Assembly: GCA_015501585.1 (NCBI GenBank)
Contig: JADNRY010000075.1
Location: 186,001-250,000 of the forward strand
DNA length: 64,000 nucleotides
Direction of reading: 5' to 3'
From: Rhodocollybia butyracea
Lineage: Eukaryota; Basidiomycota; Agaricomycetes; Agaricales; Omphalotaceae
This document shows positions 1-11,099 of the stretch, in pieces. The notes beneath the pieces are model-generated. The model searched no databases. It was not told the origin of the DNA and saw only the letters and a program-made list of their open reading frames with translations. Position numbers and translations under genes: made by a program. Each line of letters begins with the position of its first letter. The first letter of the stretch is position 1.

Positions 1-2989
1 TATGCAAGAGCACCTCTAGGTAGCTCACATCCGGATCTGGAAAACCAGCTGTACCAATTGATCAGGCGAAATCCAACACAAGCATCAAAGCAAGTACTCA
101 CCCGACTCAACTCTGTTTACAAGCCCAGTATGATGAGACCTCTTGATCCCAGATATACGAGCAGTCTTGACGAAACCCTGTCCACCAATCCGAATTACAG
201 ACGCCAGCATTTCCATGAGATGATTCATATATCGTTGGTCAAAAGGCCGTTCGTAAACAAACCCAGGAATCTCTTTCCCCTTTACTTTTACTGTCGTCAT
301 CGAACGTCGGATTGACGGGTCCAAGAGCTCAAAGAGAATCGGGTCAAGCACTCGAATGTATGACTTGAGACTACATCTCATCCAAGTCTCCCCAATCCGT
401 CTCAAATTTGGGTCTTCGTTCTTGAGCGTGTCGAGTACGATCATCATAGGAACCTTGAATCGGGATCCAGGGAGCATGTTGTCCTCTACGAGGCCGAGAA
501 TCAGTTTCATAGTATAAGGCGTCAGCTTGAAAATTCAACGCACCTGTAAGCCTCCACAGCGCACCAAATGCTTCATATGATTCTTGGACATTTCTCGACT
601 CAGGCGAGTTCATAGTTTGTGCCAAAATACTTTCGACATGGGATTTCGGCGTCGCCGCTTCTAAACTCCAGATCAGGTTCACTGCACGAACATGATACAC
701 TGCGTAGTCTGGGCGTAAATATAGCATTAAGCGGTTCACCATCTTGGACATTATTGACCGATCATCAATGGAAAAGTTGGGAGTTAGATCAACTGTTTGA
801 TGCAGGAGCACAATCAAGGACACTACTTTGTCCAAGACAGTGAAATTTGCATTCTGGAGTGAAACAGTGAGCCAAACTGAGAATGAGGGATGGACCCTGC
901 TTACCTCCGGTAGACTATTCAAAATCACTTCAAGCCACTTTTTCGGTTCCCATACCAGTGTAATCGAAGAGTTTAGTCTACTAACCAGCCGTTCGATCAA
1001 GGCGAGCGATTTCGTGAAAACCTCTCGGAGCGCCGTTAAGTTCCCATTCGCTTTCGTGAGACTGATACCAAGTACCATACTCAACGACGCCAAACTCTCA
1101 AACGCAGAGCTAAAAGGGACTTGATACGTTCCCGTAGGGGCGGGTGCATCGATAACTGGTTTGATGTCGTAGAACGTACAAGCAAAAATATACGGTCGTT
1201 CGTTTTCACTTACAGCCTGCATGTCGGGCTTTACCTCAGGACGGGAGAGTAGTTTAATGTGAGGGATTTGACGGAGTAGAACCTCGAGAAAGGATAGCCC
1301 AGCTTTTATGGCTGGAGAGGAAGCCTTGGACGGATCTTGCTTGAGTTGGATCTGCGAAGAGAGAATTAGAGGGATGATAATCTTTAACAGTAAACGTACG
1401 TCAAGAAGATCCATCACAGCTGAGAACATCAGGGGGAAGTGGACAGTCTGAGCCTCTTCATCTTGTGAAAACGTTCTCAGTATGAATAGTACCATGTCGA
1501 TCGCCTAATATAAGGTATGATTAGCTTGAAATTGTGGACTTTGTTGAAGAAACTCACCTCGAACTGGTCGGTATGGCCAACGATTTCTTGGAATACTGTA
1601 GTCAAAAGTCGCCTCCAAATGATATGGGGTTCCACAGCGTCATAAAGGGTATTCGCAGTCATAGATACATCCTCCTCTGTACCCGTTTCGGTCAAAGCCT
1701 TAATCGCCTTAAAAGCATCATACACTAACACATCCGAAAGCGCAGCCCCAATCTCCCAATTGTCCAGTAACGAAATGAATATCTTGAACGGGCGGGATTC
1801 CGAGTACTCTCCCGACGGCGAAACCATATCCTCTTTCAGTGTATTCCTAAGTAGCTCCAATGCGTTGGTTTTCAGATACTCGATCTGCTGCTTCTCACTC
1901 TTCTCGGCAGGACCCAACAACCATGAATACAACCTGCGGTTCAATGACAAGTCGCGTCTGAGAACTACACTGACAGCTGCGCGCATCAAGATGGTTCTGT
2001 CATCTGGCTGGGCACGTTTGACAGCGTTGCTATCCATGCGCATAGACTGTAGCAATAAATCCAGGGCGCTCCGCCGAACCAGAAGATTCTCATCCTCTAG
2101 TGCCGCAGCAAAAGCGCGTATCATAAGTCCAATATCCGAGCCTACAACAGACGTGATATCTTCAAGTCCATGAAGCTGTGGTAATCGACGTGAAAGAAAG
2201 TTGAGTGCTGTTCCGCGGGCAGAGGGAGTTGTTAACATGACGAGCCAGATATTTTGGAGGAAGAATGAGGAAGAGACCGTTCCGGATAGACGATCCAGTA
2301 AAGCGAGGACCTTTTCGAAGAATTCACCAGTCTCTTCTTCGAGACCTGGTAATAAAGCGAGGATGAAAGATTTCATGACGGGACGTAGACCAGCTTGCAA
2401 TGGTAGATAGTGTGTATCGTAGAGATTGAGTAATGATGGCTAGGGACAGTCAGAACTACTTCAATGAAGTATATTAGGACTACATACCTTTACCGATGTC
2501 GCAGCATACTCGAAGAATGGAAAGAGCCCAGAGGACCATATCGCCAGATCACGTTTGAGACCTTCTGACTGTTCGCCGTTAAAAAGGGACACGAAGCTAG
2601 AGCAAAACTTACTCCTAAGACCGCCAAGATATGCGAGTAGACGTCCAAAGCTCTCTGATGAACGCCAGTGGGTAAGGCGGGATTGAGACACTGCGAAAGT
2701 CGTTTCGCTACAATCAGCTTTCGAGGAATTTCCTTAAACTGCATGTATGACTGGAATGTCTGCCAGGAAGCGAATTAATTGGCATTTCTTAGACTAGCTC
2801 ACTGACACGTACCTTGAGCAACTGTTTTAGAAATGCTATACAGTCTGCCCATTCATGTACGTTGTCGAACGAGTTAAGGCAGCGCTCGACCTGCGCTAAG
2901 TACTTCTTATACTTTGGATCCCGCTCCATGGAAGCCGAAATTTGCTGGGCCGCTGCTGTCTGCGCTACTACACCATTGGGATTTGCCAT
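1..2989 (-). CDS. DOP1: DOP1 (Dopey) family protein, N-terminal half; gene runs off the left edge
   Basis: The first exon encodes the conserved Dopey N-terminal segment, with the run DPKYKKYLAQVERCLNSF. Dopey proteins are large peripheral membrane proteins of the Golgi/endosome that act with the flippase Neo1 and Mon2 in vesicle traffic (family knowledge). Exons read on the minus strand are 2813-2989, 2613-2750, 2488-2568, 1558-2439, 544-1504, 102-485 and 1-36. All junctions are GT-AG and keep phase. The product is alpha-helical and Leu-rich, as expected for the armadillo-like N-terminal region, and continues with the well-conserved LRRIGETWMRCSLKSY block. About 886 codons are present and the C-terminal half lies outside the window. 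The start is the first ATG, immediately before the conserved domain. The gene is divergent from the quinone reductase, with only 134 bp between the two ATGs. The frame is intact. Confidence 0.93.
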
Positions 2990-3123
2990 TCAACACGAAG
3001 TAATTCAAAGATCGAAAGAAAGAAGGAAAGTCAAGTGATGGGAAAGTAATGATTCGGCGGCTGATTATGTTCAGGTCTTTCCTCAAGCTTTCTCGAGTTT
3101 ACTCTCATCTCCCCCGAAGAACA
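2990..3123. promoter_or_regulatory. Shared divergent promoter of DOP1 and quinone oxidoreductase
   Basis: Only 134 bp separate the DOP1 start codon (minus strand) from the main ATG of the quinone oxidoreductase (plus strand), so both promoters must lie here or overlap the neighbouring gene. The first stretch after the DOP1 ATG is purine-rich (GAAAGAAAGAAGGAAAG). No TATA box is evident. If the oxidoreductase starts at 3049 the gap shrinks to 59 bp. Promoter function is inferred from the gene arrangement. Confidence 0.45.
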
Positions 3124-4420
3124 ATGTCGTCTTTCCCAAAAACAATAGAAGCTTTCGCAATTCAAAAGGTACGAAAAAGTCTAGTTCAAGGCAGGAAATT
3201 GCTCATTGTCATCCAGACTGGGGGCATTGAAGTCCTCGAAAAGCTTACAATGCCGTTTCCCAAAGTCGAACCCGACCATCTTGTCATTAAAGTAGGTCTT
3301 GCCTAGGTAAATAACTAACTGTGAAACTGTCTGAATGCAGCTTGTAGGTCGAATATTTTGGAATAAATTTCATTGATACTTATTACCGGTCAGTGAGGTT
3401 TCGTTCGACTAATGAATCGCGATTTCATCTTTGTTAGCCAAGGATTATATCCACTTCCTAGTCTCCCCGCGGTTATGGGCAAGGAAACTTCTGGTGAAAT
3501 CATCGCGATGCCGACTGATTCTAACGTCTTGAATGACCCCGATTTCCAAAGGATGGGATACAAACTTGGGGGAAAAGTCGCTTCTGTACGTATCATTTGC
3601 ATGCGCTCTAGGCGTGCTACGCACTGAATCATTTAGGACTTTCTTGGTACACACTCATCATACATCTCTATCCCTTGGCTCAAAGCCTACCCCATTCCAC
3701 ATGGCATTTCTACCAAGGTAGCCGCAGCAGGACTAATCCAAGGTCTCACCACCATCACTTTCTTTGAGGAAGCATACCGAGTCAAAAAAGGCGATGTCAT
3801 TCTCATTTACACTGTCGCTGGTGGTCTTGGGCTGCTCATGACTCAGCTGGCCAAGCACATCGGTGCAACAGTGATTGGGACAACGTCCACTAAAGATAAA
3901 GCAGAACTCGCAAAAGCACATGGGGCTGATCATGTTATACTGTACAAGGATGAAGATACTGTGAAGAGGGTGCTGGAAATTACGAAGGGAGTAGGTGTTG
4001 ACGCTGTATTTGATGGAGTTGGGAAGGACACGTTCGATGATAACTTTGAGATCCTTCGGAGGAAGGGAACTCTTGTCTCTGTGGGAAATGCTTCTGGAGC
4101 AGTACTTCCTGTTGCTCCGCTCAAGTTAACACCCAAGAACCTCACGCTTCTTCGGCCTACGTGAGTGATCTAGTCTTTCGACCTCCAATTCTCAATTCTG
4201 GTCCTCACGCATTTTTGTTAGGAATAACAACTACGTGGTTACTCCCGACGAAATTTACTACTACGGGACTAAACTTTTTGAACTCATTTCTAATGGCGTT
4301 TTTAAGATCAACATCTTCAAAGAGTATGCCTTCACCCAGGAGGAAGGTCAACAAGCGCAGAAGGATTTAGTTGGGGGAAAGACTACAGGGAAGTTGCTTA
4401 TCAAGGTCGCGCATGATTAG
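3124..4420 (+). CDS. Zinc-independent quinone oxidoreductase (MDR superfamily, ZTA1/QOR-like), copy 1
   Basis: Predicted NADPH:quinone oxidoreductase of the medium-chain dehydrogenase/reductase superfamily. Exons 3124-3168, 3217-3291, 3348-3388, 3438-3585, 3637-4160 and 4222-4420 give 343 residues, the usual length. The product has the N-terminal GroES-like fold with EYFGINFIDTYYR, as in QOR proteins that lack the zinc-ligand cysteines. The Rossmann part has GGLGLLMTQLAKHIGA followed by GTTSTKDKAELAKAHGAD, the NADPH-binding region. It ends with the KTTGKLLIKV strand. An in-frame extension from ATG 3049 or 3067 adds an Arg-rich, acid-free stretch (MIRRLIMFRSFLKLSRVYSH) that resembles a mitochondrial presequence, so two start sites and dual targeting are possible. 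The paralogue that follows at 5156 has no such extension. Identity as a quinone reductase is strong; the substrate is unknown. Confidence 0.9.
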
Positions 4421-5155
4421 CTGGGTGTGAATGATCGAACTGAAAGGGCCGGAAAGAATTGGGGACCAGAGAAATGTATCATAAACACGCCCAAAAGATC
4501 TACAGTGACAAAGGCTGGGAAATTATGCCAGACTTGAATTATCTTCATGGTTAGGTACCAATGATCACCAATGATCGATGTCTTCCAATCGCAGTTGATG
4601 AGGCTGAAGAAGTGTACAGTAACCTTCACTGGGTCAAGCAATTCCCACTCTCGTCGGGACATTTATGCGCATATACTGCCGAACACCAGGATCTTCAGGA
4701 ACTACCCGATGATACCCGTTTGATGTCCGTCTGCTTTCGCGGGAGATTAGTGACCTGTAAGTATTCTTTCAGTTCTCGACGTACTACATACTACAGTAAT
4801 GCTTTCCCTGTCATCTCCTATGATGCCCATCTTGTGTCGGTGTGTCCATTTTGCGTAACGGTTGCCTTACTAGTGCTGTATTAACTTATGCCTCGTCCTC
4901 GTAAGGCCAGTGAGTAGCGATTAATAAATTCAATAGGAGATAATTCGGATTTGGGCCCACCATACCTAAAATGCTTTAACGACAGAGTTATCGTCCCGTC
5001 CTGCCGAGGTCACCAATCCTGTGGCGCTGGCAGATGCATATAAAAACCGACTACGATAGTTCAAGACTTATCGCATATCCAGAGAGACTATCCTTTTCAT
5101 CGGTTACTTAAACAGCCAATAACCCGTCTTACATCATTGTCTTAGACGAACCATT
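4421..5155. other. Intergenic, no gene seen
   Basis: About 735 bp between the two quinone oxidoreductases. Short open frames here show no recognisable domain, start context or splice pattern. The last 150 bp must carry the promoter of the second oxidoreductase; a TATA-like run (ATATAAAA near 5038) lies about 120 bp before its ATG. Confidence 0.5.
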
Positions 5156-6482
5156 ATGTCTCCTGCTTTGAAGGATGGTCTGCAATTCCCAGAAACTGTT
5201 GAAGCAATAGCAATAGCACAGATTGGGGATATCGATGTGCTTGAAAAAATGACGCTGCCATTTCCGAAAGTCGAGCCAGGGCACTTGGTTGTTAGGGTAC
5301 CTTCATTTTGCTTTTCCTCTCTTATTTCGTGAAATGTCCTGATATACTTTTTTAGATCGAATATCTCGGAGTGAACTTCATAGACACATATTTTCGGTGG
5401 GAATTTCGCTCGTACCTCTGAAATATTCAACTGATCGTATCGCAGAAAAGGACTTTACCCTCTGTCTCACTTCCCCGCCGTACTCGGTGAAGAAGCAGCA
5501 GGTACCATCGTTGGACTGCCCACTGATCTCGCCGTCCTGGAAGATCTCAATTTCAAGAAACACGCATACAAAATCGGAATGAAAGTTGCCGTAGTAAGTA
5601 TCCTATTTCTGGCCATACTTATATCTATGCTTGGTAACTCATTCGGTTCATCAATAGGTGATCTTGGGCACCAACCAGACATACCTCTCCATCCCCTGGA
5701 CTCGGGTTCTTCCTATCACCCATGGTGTCTCAACCAAACTTGCTGCCGCAGGAGTAAGCCAAGTAGCGACTGCCATAACATTTCTCTCCGAAGCATATAC
5801 CGTCAAAGCTGGAGACATTGTCTTTATTCATACAATCGCTGGAGGACTTGGCATGATCATGACACAGCTGGCGAAACACCTTGGTGCAAAAGTAATCGGT
5901 ACAACATCGACGAAGGAGAAGGCGGAATTGGCCAAGGCGTGTGGGGCGGATGAGGTGATTTTGTATAGAGACGAGGACGTGAAGGAGAGAGTGAATGAGA
6001 TCACGGGAGGTGAAGGTGTGCATGTGGTGTATGACGGGGTTGGGAAGGATACGTATGTCTTCACGCTGGCGTATCAGCTCATGAACTTATCGGAAATCAG
6101 GTTTGACCTCGACTTCGAAATAATACGGCGAAAAGGCACTATTGTGTCTGTTGGGAATGCGTCAGGTCCTGTTCCACCGTTCTCACCTTTGAAGCTCATG
6201 CCGAAGAACATCAAGCTTTTACGACCAGCGTACGTCTTTCTCCTTTGCTGTCTCATACATAGTCTGACTTGAATGCTCCACTACAGTATACAAAATTACG
6301 TTACGACGCCAGAGGAGGCATCCTACTATGGAAATAAAATCTTTCAGTTGATTTCTGAGGGGGTGTTGAAGATCAACATCTTTAAAGAATACCCTTTTAC
6401 GACAGAGGGAGCAAGGCAAACACACAGAGACTTGGTTAGTGGGAAGACGACGGGCAAGCTGGTTATCAAGGTTACTGAATAG
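5156..6482 (+). CDS. Quinone oxidoreductase (MDR superfamily), copy 2
   Basis: Tandem paralogue of the gene at 3124, in the same orientation. Exons 5156-5296, 5356-5396, 5446-5593, 5658-6052, 6101-6229 and 6287-6482 give 349 residues in frame. It has the same landmarks: EYLGVNFIDTYFR, GGLGMIMTQLAKHLGA, GTTSTKEKAELAKACGAD, GVGKDTF and the final KTTGKLVIKV. Intron positions are mostly shared, but copy 2 lacks the first intron of copy 1 and has an extra 48-nt intron (6053-6100) splitting the exon that is continuous in copy 1. Protein divergence is moderate, so this is not a very recent duplication. It probably reduces quinones or alpha,beta-unsaturated carbonyls with NADPH in the cytosol; no targeting peptide is visible. 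Confidence 0.9.
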
Positions 6483-7017
6483 TAACGCGGTATGATGATA
6501 AGTATGTGAATAATTCAGAACGTGTATTTACTGCACCGATAATTATATCGCTATTTGACACTCTCTGTCCTATGTGCATCGAAATCGCTCATCCATGCGC
6601 GACGCGAAAGCTTTCTGCTGCCTAAAAACGACCTGGCCCGAGAGAAGAATGCCCGTTCCGTACCACCATGCGAAAGAACAATAATGATTGTATGAATTAA
6701 ACTGAACGGCAACTTCAGAATAATCTGTGTGGCCAGTCGCGTCGACCATAAAGTTTTAGCCTATAAGGAGGAAAGAAGTGAGAAGTAATACACTTGCCAT
6801 CGATCTGAAATGTCGACTAACTCGAAACGTGCACCATTACAATCTTTTCAACTGATTGCTCATCGGACAGGCTCTGTTCCTTAAACAGGCCCCAGGGACC
6901 ACTGGTCGGTTCTTCCTTCCTTCCGATGCTTTATTTCTTAGGGATCTTCTGCTCTTACTTTCGACCTTATCTTCTGAGGCTTTCTCTCATCATTTCATAA
7001 CCAACTTCCATCCCCAA
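6483..7017. other. Intergenic, no gene seen
   Basis: About 535 bp between the second oxidoreductase and the first DUF6535 gene. The frame of the DUF6535 gene stays open upstream to 6856, but the homologous second copy starts close to the equivalent of 7018, so the upstream part is treated as leader. Nothing else is recognised. Confidence 0.5.
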
Positions 7018-9854
7018 ATGGACGAGGCAACTTCAGATGCTACCTTCTCTGAACCATCAGCAGTCACATCTCAGGCTGACACTATGCGCGAGATACTTGT
7101 GCTTATGCGCGGCATACATTCAATGATGCAGAAGCGTGAGGATGGCGGCTCGAGTTCTTTGGATCACGGTCATCGCCTATCATCTGAGCATGTACCAACC
7201 AGAAACTCTTCTACTCCCGATTTTCCGCTGCCGCTGCCAACACACGCTGTCAGAGAAGCACCACTGTCTGTTGATACATCTGGTGGCAGCACTGAGGCTC
7301 AGCGTTGTGGCTTGTCGTCCATCACACTCCCACCACCACACGAATTTAATGACAATATTGAAGTTCAACGTCGTGGCCCTGGCTCACCTGATCCTCACAG
7401 TGCATCAGTCAGAACTTCTTCTACTCATTCGGCAGCCGAGTCATCAATGGATGCAGTAGACGAAGTACCAATTGTAAGATCTGACGACAGTGCTAAAGCT
7501 CAACACCATGGTTCGTCATCCTCCATGGCTGATCCTCAATTAGATCCTGTTTCTACGTCCTTGCCTGCAGGGTTGAACCCGCCTATAGCTGCAGAGCACC
7601 TTAATTCAACCACTTCTTCAGCAAATGTCACAACACTGCTTGAAAATATTATGGGGTATCTGAAAATTTTCAGTGAAGCATTCAGCGATCCTGGCGACCC
7701 TGGCGATCCAGCCATGACAGCGAATGGAGGAAATAAGAAACCGTTCTTGGCAAAGCTCTTTGGTTTAAACAAAGAACGCTCCAATCCGTTTGCTGGTGAG
7801 TGATCAACATGAACAGACCACAATCATTGATAGACTAGTCTACTTACTATACTTGTGTGTAGCGACGTATGATTATCGGCTGAAGTATCCTCGTGACAAG
7901 CGCTATCATGAACTTGACGAGGATGCTCGAGTGTTTTGGGTGTACAATGATGAAGCTGCTTCTTTTGACAGTGACATGGTTGGCGAGTTAAGCGACAGTC
8001 TTGATATCTTGCTGGTCTTTGTGTGTTATACCTTTCTTACATCGTGTGCTCCTGCTCAAAGAATCCTACTAGGCTGGTCTTTTTTCTGCTGTTCTCACCA
8101 CATTTGTTGCACAAACATCTCAAGCACTGTCCATCGACAACACAGCGCTCTCGGCATCCTACTTATCTGAAATTGTCGTTCTATTGCGTGCCCAGGCTAA
8201 TGGCACTTCTCTTTCAAGTGTTGCTTCCATAGACTCTTCGTTTGAGCCTGCCAGAAGCGATCTCTGGGTCAATGGACTCTGGTTCACGAGTCTTACTATC
8301 TCCCTTTCTGTTGCGCTCTTTGCTGTTCTCTCCAAACAATGGCTACGCCAGTATCTGTCTATAATTACTGGTTCTGCGCGAGAGCGTGCGTTCATTCGAC
8401 AATTTCGTTTTGATGGCCTTGAAACTTGGCGGGTTCAGAGCCTTATTGGCATCTTGCCTGTGCTCCTCCATGTTTCCTTACTCTTGTTCCTTGTTGGACT
8501 TGTCATCTTTCTGACGCCTCTTAGTGAGGCTATAGCAGTTGTGACTGGCAGCCTAACATCACTTGTTGCCCTTTTGTACCTCATCGCCAACATTCTTCCA
8601 CTTTTCGCTGTACAGTGCCCTTACAGAACGACATTCACTGATCTCTTGTACTATATTTATCAAATACTGTCTATCACAACGAGGACAGTTGGCCACAGAT
8701 TCTACGACTATAGCTCACGCCTATCTTGCGCATTGCCGCCCAGATTTGCCTTACATCGCAGGGACGTACCTTACTGGGGCACATCGTACCAAGGTCGAGG
8801 CGTATTTCACAGTCTGAAGGATATAGAGCGAGTCAAAACTTGTACTCGCCCTTTGGGCGATCAGCAGAGCGAATATAAAGCTTTGTTCTGGCTTGGAAAG
8901 TCCACAAGTAGCGCATCTGCAAAGGAAATTGTTCTCCATTCTCTGGGGGCATTCTCGTCAGATATGTCAGAAGACCTATGCCTTCCGGATGCCCTTCGCT
9001 GTCTTTATGGAGTCACATCCCGTAGCGACCTTCTGGATAAACTGGTAAATATGACCAGGTGGATTGTTCGAGATTCAGAATCTGATGACAAACTGGAATC
9101 TTTTTGTCGAGCAATACTTCACACCTCTTTAAACATTGAGGCGATGCTTGGAGCCATCTCCTGCTCTGGCGATGAAATAACAGACCCTCAAGTTATATTG
9201 TGTCTTATGGCATGTGGGTACGATGCTGAACTCGATCCTGACAGTCCTCGAACTCGTGTAGTTTCATACCACCGTCAACAACTCGAGCCTAGATCTGCCC
9301 TACTTCAGGTTTTCCATTCATATGGAGATGGGCGACCACAACCTGAAGTACCAGCTCTAGTGTGGCAAAGACTTCTCAAAGTCTCTGATCGTGTACCGTT
9401 GACTCATGCCTCCCCTAGCCTCCTCAATGCACTCTCGGACATCAAGTCTACGATTCCACACATTCCCCCAGAGGAATCTTATCCTATGACCCTGAACAAA
9501 TTTTGGGGAGAGTTTCAATACAAGTGGAATATCTGGAATTTCTTTTCACCCTACGATGCCAAGAAGGAGCTGGATAGGCGTAGAAACTTGGGGCCTCTGC
9601 CAGACGGATGGGAAGAGGACACTCTGTTAGGGCTTAGATACTTTGCGAACCGGAACACACGGGTTTTCAGTTGGGGGGACCCCCGTTCTGAGGAGCAGGA
9701 AGTACCCAATCCGCTCTTGCCACTATTGCCCCCAATCCAAGGCTCCTTCATATATAGTGTTAGAAGGCCTCGACATTATTTTCGAACCCCGTCAGAAGAG
9801 TTGTTTGCCAATCAATTGCGAAGGAGTTTACCCCCTGTAGCTTATGACCCGTGA
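7018..9854 (+). CDS. DUF6535 multi-pass membrane protein, copy 1
   Basis: Basidiomycete-specific protein of unknown function. Exons 7018-7795, 7863-8020 and 8073-9854 give 905 residues. The first exon encodes about 260 Ser/Thr/Pro-rich residues of low complexity, ending just after KKPFLAKLFGLNKERSNPF. The conserved DUF6535 module follows: YDYRLKYPRDKRYHELDEDARVFW, then four hydrophobic segments including GLWFTSLTISLSVALFAVLS, LIGILPVLLHVSLLLFLVGL and TGSLTSLVALLYLIANILPL. After it come about 420 soluble residues ending PPVAYDP. The intron after NPFA has a normal GTGAGT donor, unlike the second copy. DUF6535 proteins are expanded in Agaricomycetes and their role is not known. Family assignment is from the motif set; the start is inferred from alignment with copy 2. 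Confidence 0.85.
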
Positions 9855-11099
9855 GGGTTCCTTAAGGTTTGGAAGGGTTTAGACTCAATCCATAGCATAT
9901 CTGCTCGACATTACTTATAGCTTGTTCCACTTGCACGACCTTGAATTAACTATTTGTGAATAAAATATGCCACTCGAAGTAACTGTTATTATTAAACAGA
10001 CTTAAACTGCAAAATTTAATTTAGGAAGGAAGGAAGGAGTAACCGGCACGGTCCCGTCGAGGGATAGCTGGGACTCACGCAACATACAGCGCTATATGTG
10101 TGCTGCGGATGCACACAATCACTTTTATTGCGATCTATGTAGTGTACAGGTGTTCAGGAGTATAAGGTTCCTGCCCAGATGTCGAATAAAAACCTGTGCA
10201 CTATAATCAGACAAGCCCTGGTGGGCAGCGGCCAAGTCAGGTGCTATAGATACACTATAGCCAGACAGATACAACAGTAGCGCACCAGTTGCACACCCAA
10301 CTCCAAAAGCAAGGGGCCAGAACCGACCGACACCCAACACCCAAGAACCAGCGTAAGAACATGTGCTAGCGCAAGCTGCCTCAGCTCCTTGAGCATTGAC
10401 AGATCAACGTCTCACAGACGAAGGTAAGATGCAGGTCAACTCGGGCCATGTAGTACATTGAAGGCAATTCCCTCTCACGGTGGTACGCAGCCGATGGCTG
10501 AGTCTAATGCAAAGGAGGCACAAGCGACATTATTCCTTGCCTTAGAAGTCTTTGGACTATGGTGTGCTGCGAGAATGTTGCGATGGATTGACACAATGAG
10601 ACTCAATTTGAATTAGCCTGGCTAGCCGTCTTGTAGTTAGTGAAGAAAAGTCGTTCACTAATAAACCCTGGTGGCAAGGGTTCGACGACCATCATGGTCC
10701 AAATTCCCAGGCATAGCCGTGATGGCAGACATTGCCGTCTGGCTTCCGGCTTACGTGAATTTTGGTAGAAGATAAGAATGAGATATACGGAAAACTATAT
10801 GCTGAAGGTGTGGTTCATCGTCGGATATCTCATAACGCCTTTCACCATTGTTTTGAACCAACATCTTGTACACTGAGAGTAATCTTCGGGTCTGGATATC
10901 AGCGGCATCACGGCTGAGCCTGGGAATTTGGACCATGAGACGTCGAACCAGGCTAAATTTGAATTATAGATAATGTGTGGTCAAGTGACTTGAAACGACA
11001 AATGGATGATTGATTGCTTAAATAACGGACGGCCATCGCTTTGTCTCTCTCATCATTTCATAGCCAACTCCCATCTACAAATGGTCGAGGCAACTTCAG
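9855..11099. other. Intergenic between the DUF6535 copies; holds a foldback element
   Basis: No coding region is recognised. The stretch 10605-10966 is a foldback-like element described separately. Just upstream of the second gene, the text around 11045-11098 matches the region directly before and at the start of copy 1 (the run catcatttcata followed by a shared ATG-containing stretch), so the duplication unit begins near 11045. Confidence 0.5.
10605..10966. mobile_element. Foldback (inverted-repeat) element flanked by an 11-bp direct repeat
   Basis: Two arms of about 50 bp at 10679-10728 and 10900-10949 are reverse complements with few mismatches; shared text includes catggtccaaattcccagg. 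The outer tips gcctgg (10616) and ccaggc (10947-10952) also pair, with about 58 bp of extra sequence in the left arm. The whole is bracketed by the direct repeat aatttgaatta at 10605-10615 and 10956-10966, which could be a target-site duplication. No coding capacity is seen. It fits a non-autonomous MITE or foldback element; the superfamily is unknown. Confidence 0.6.

Noticed and set aside
6856..7017. Longer start for DUF6535 copy 1
   Set aside because: The in-frame extension is not shared with copy 2, whose homology begins at the equivalent of 7018.
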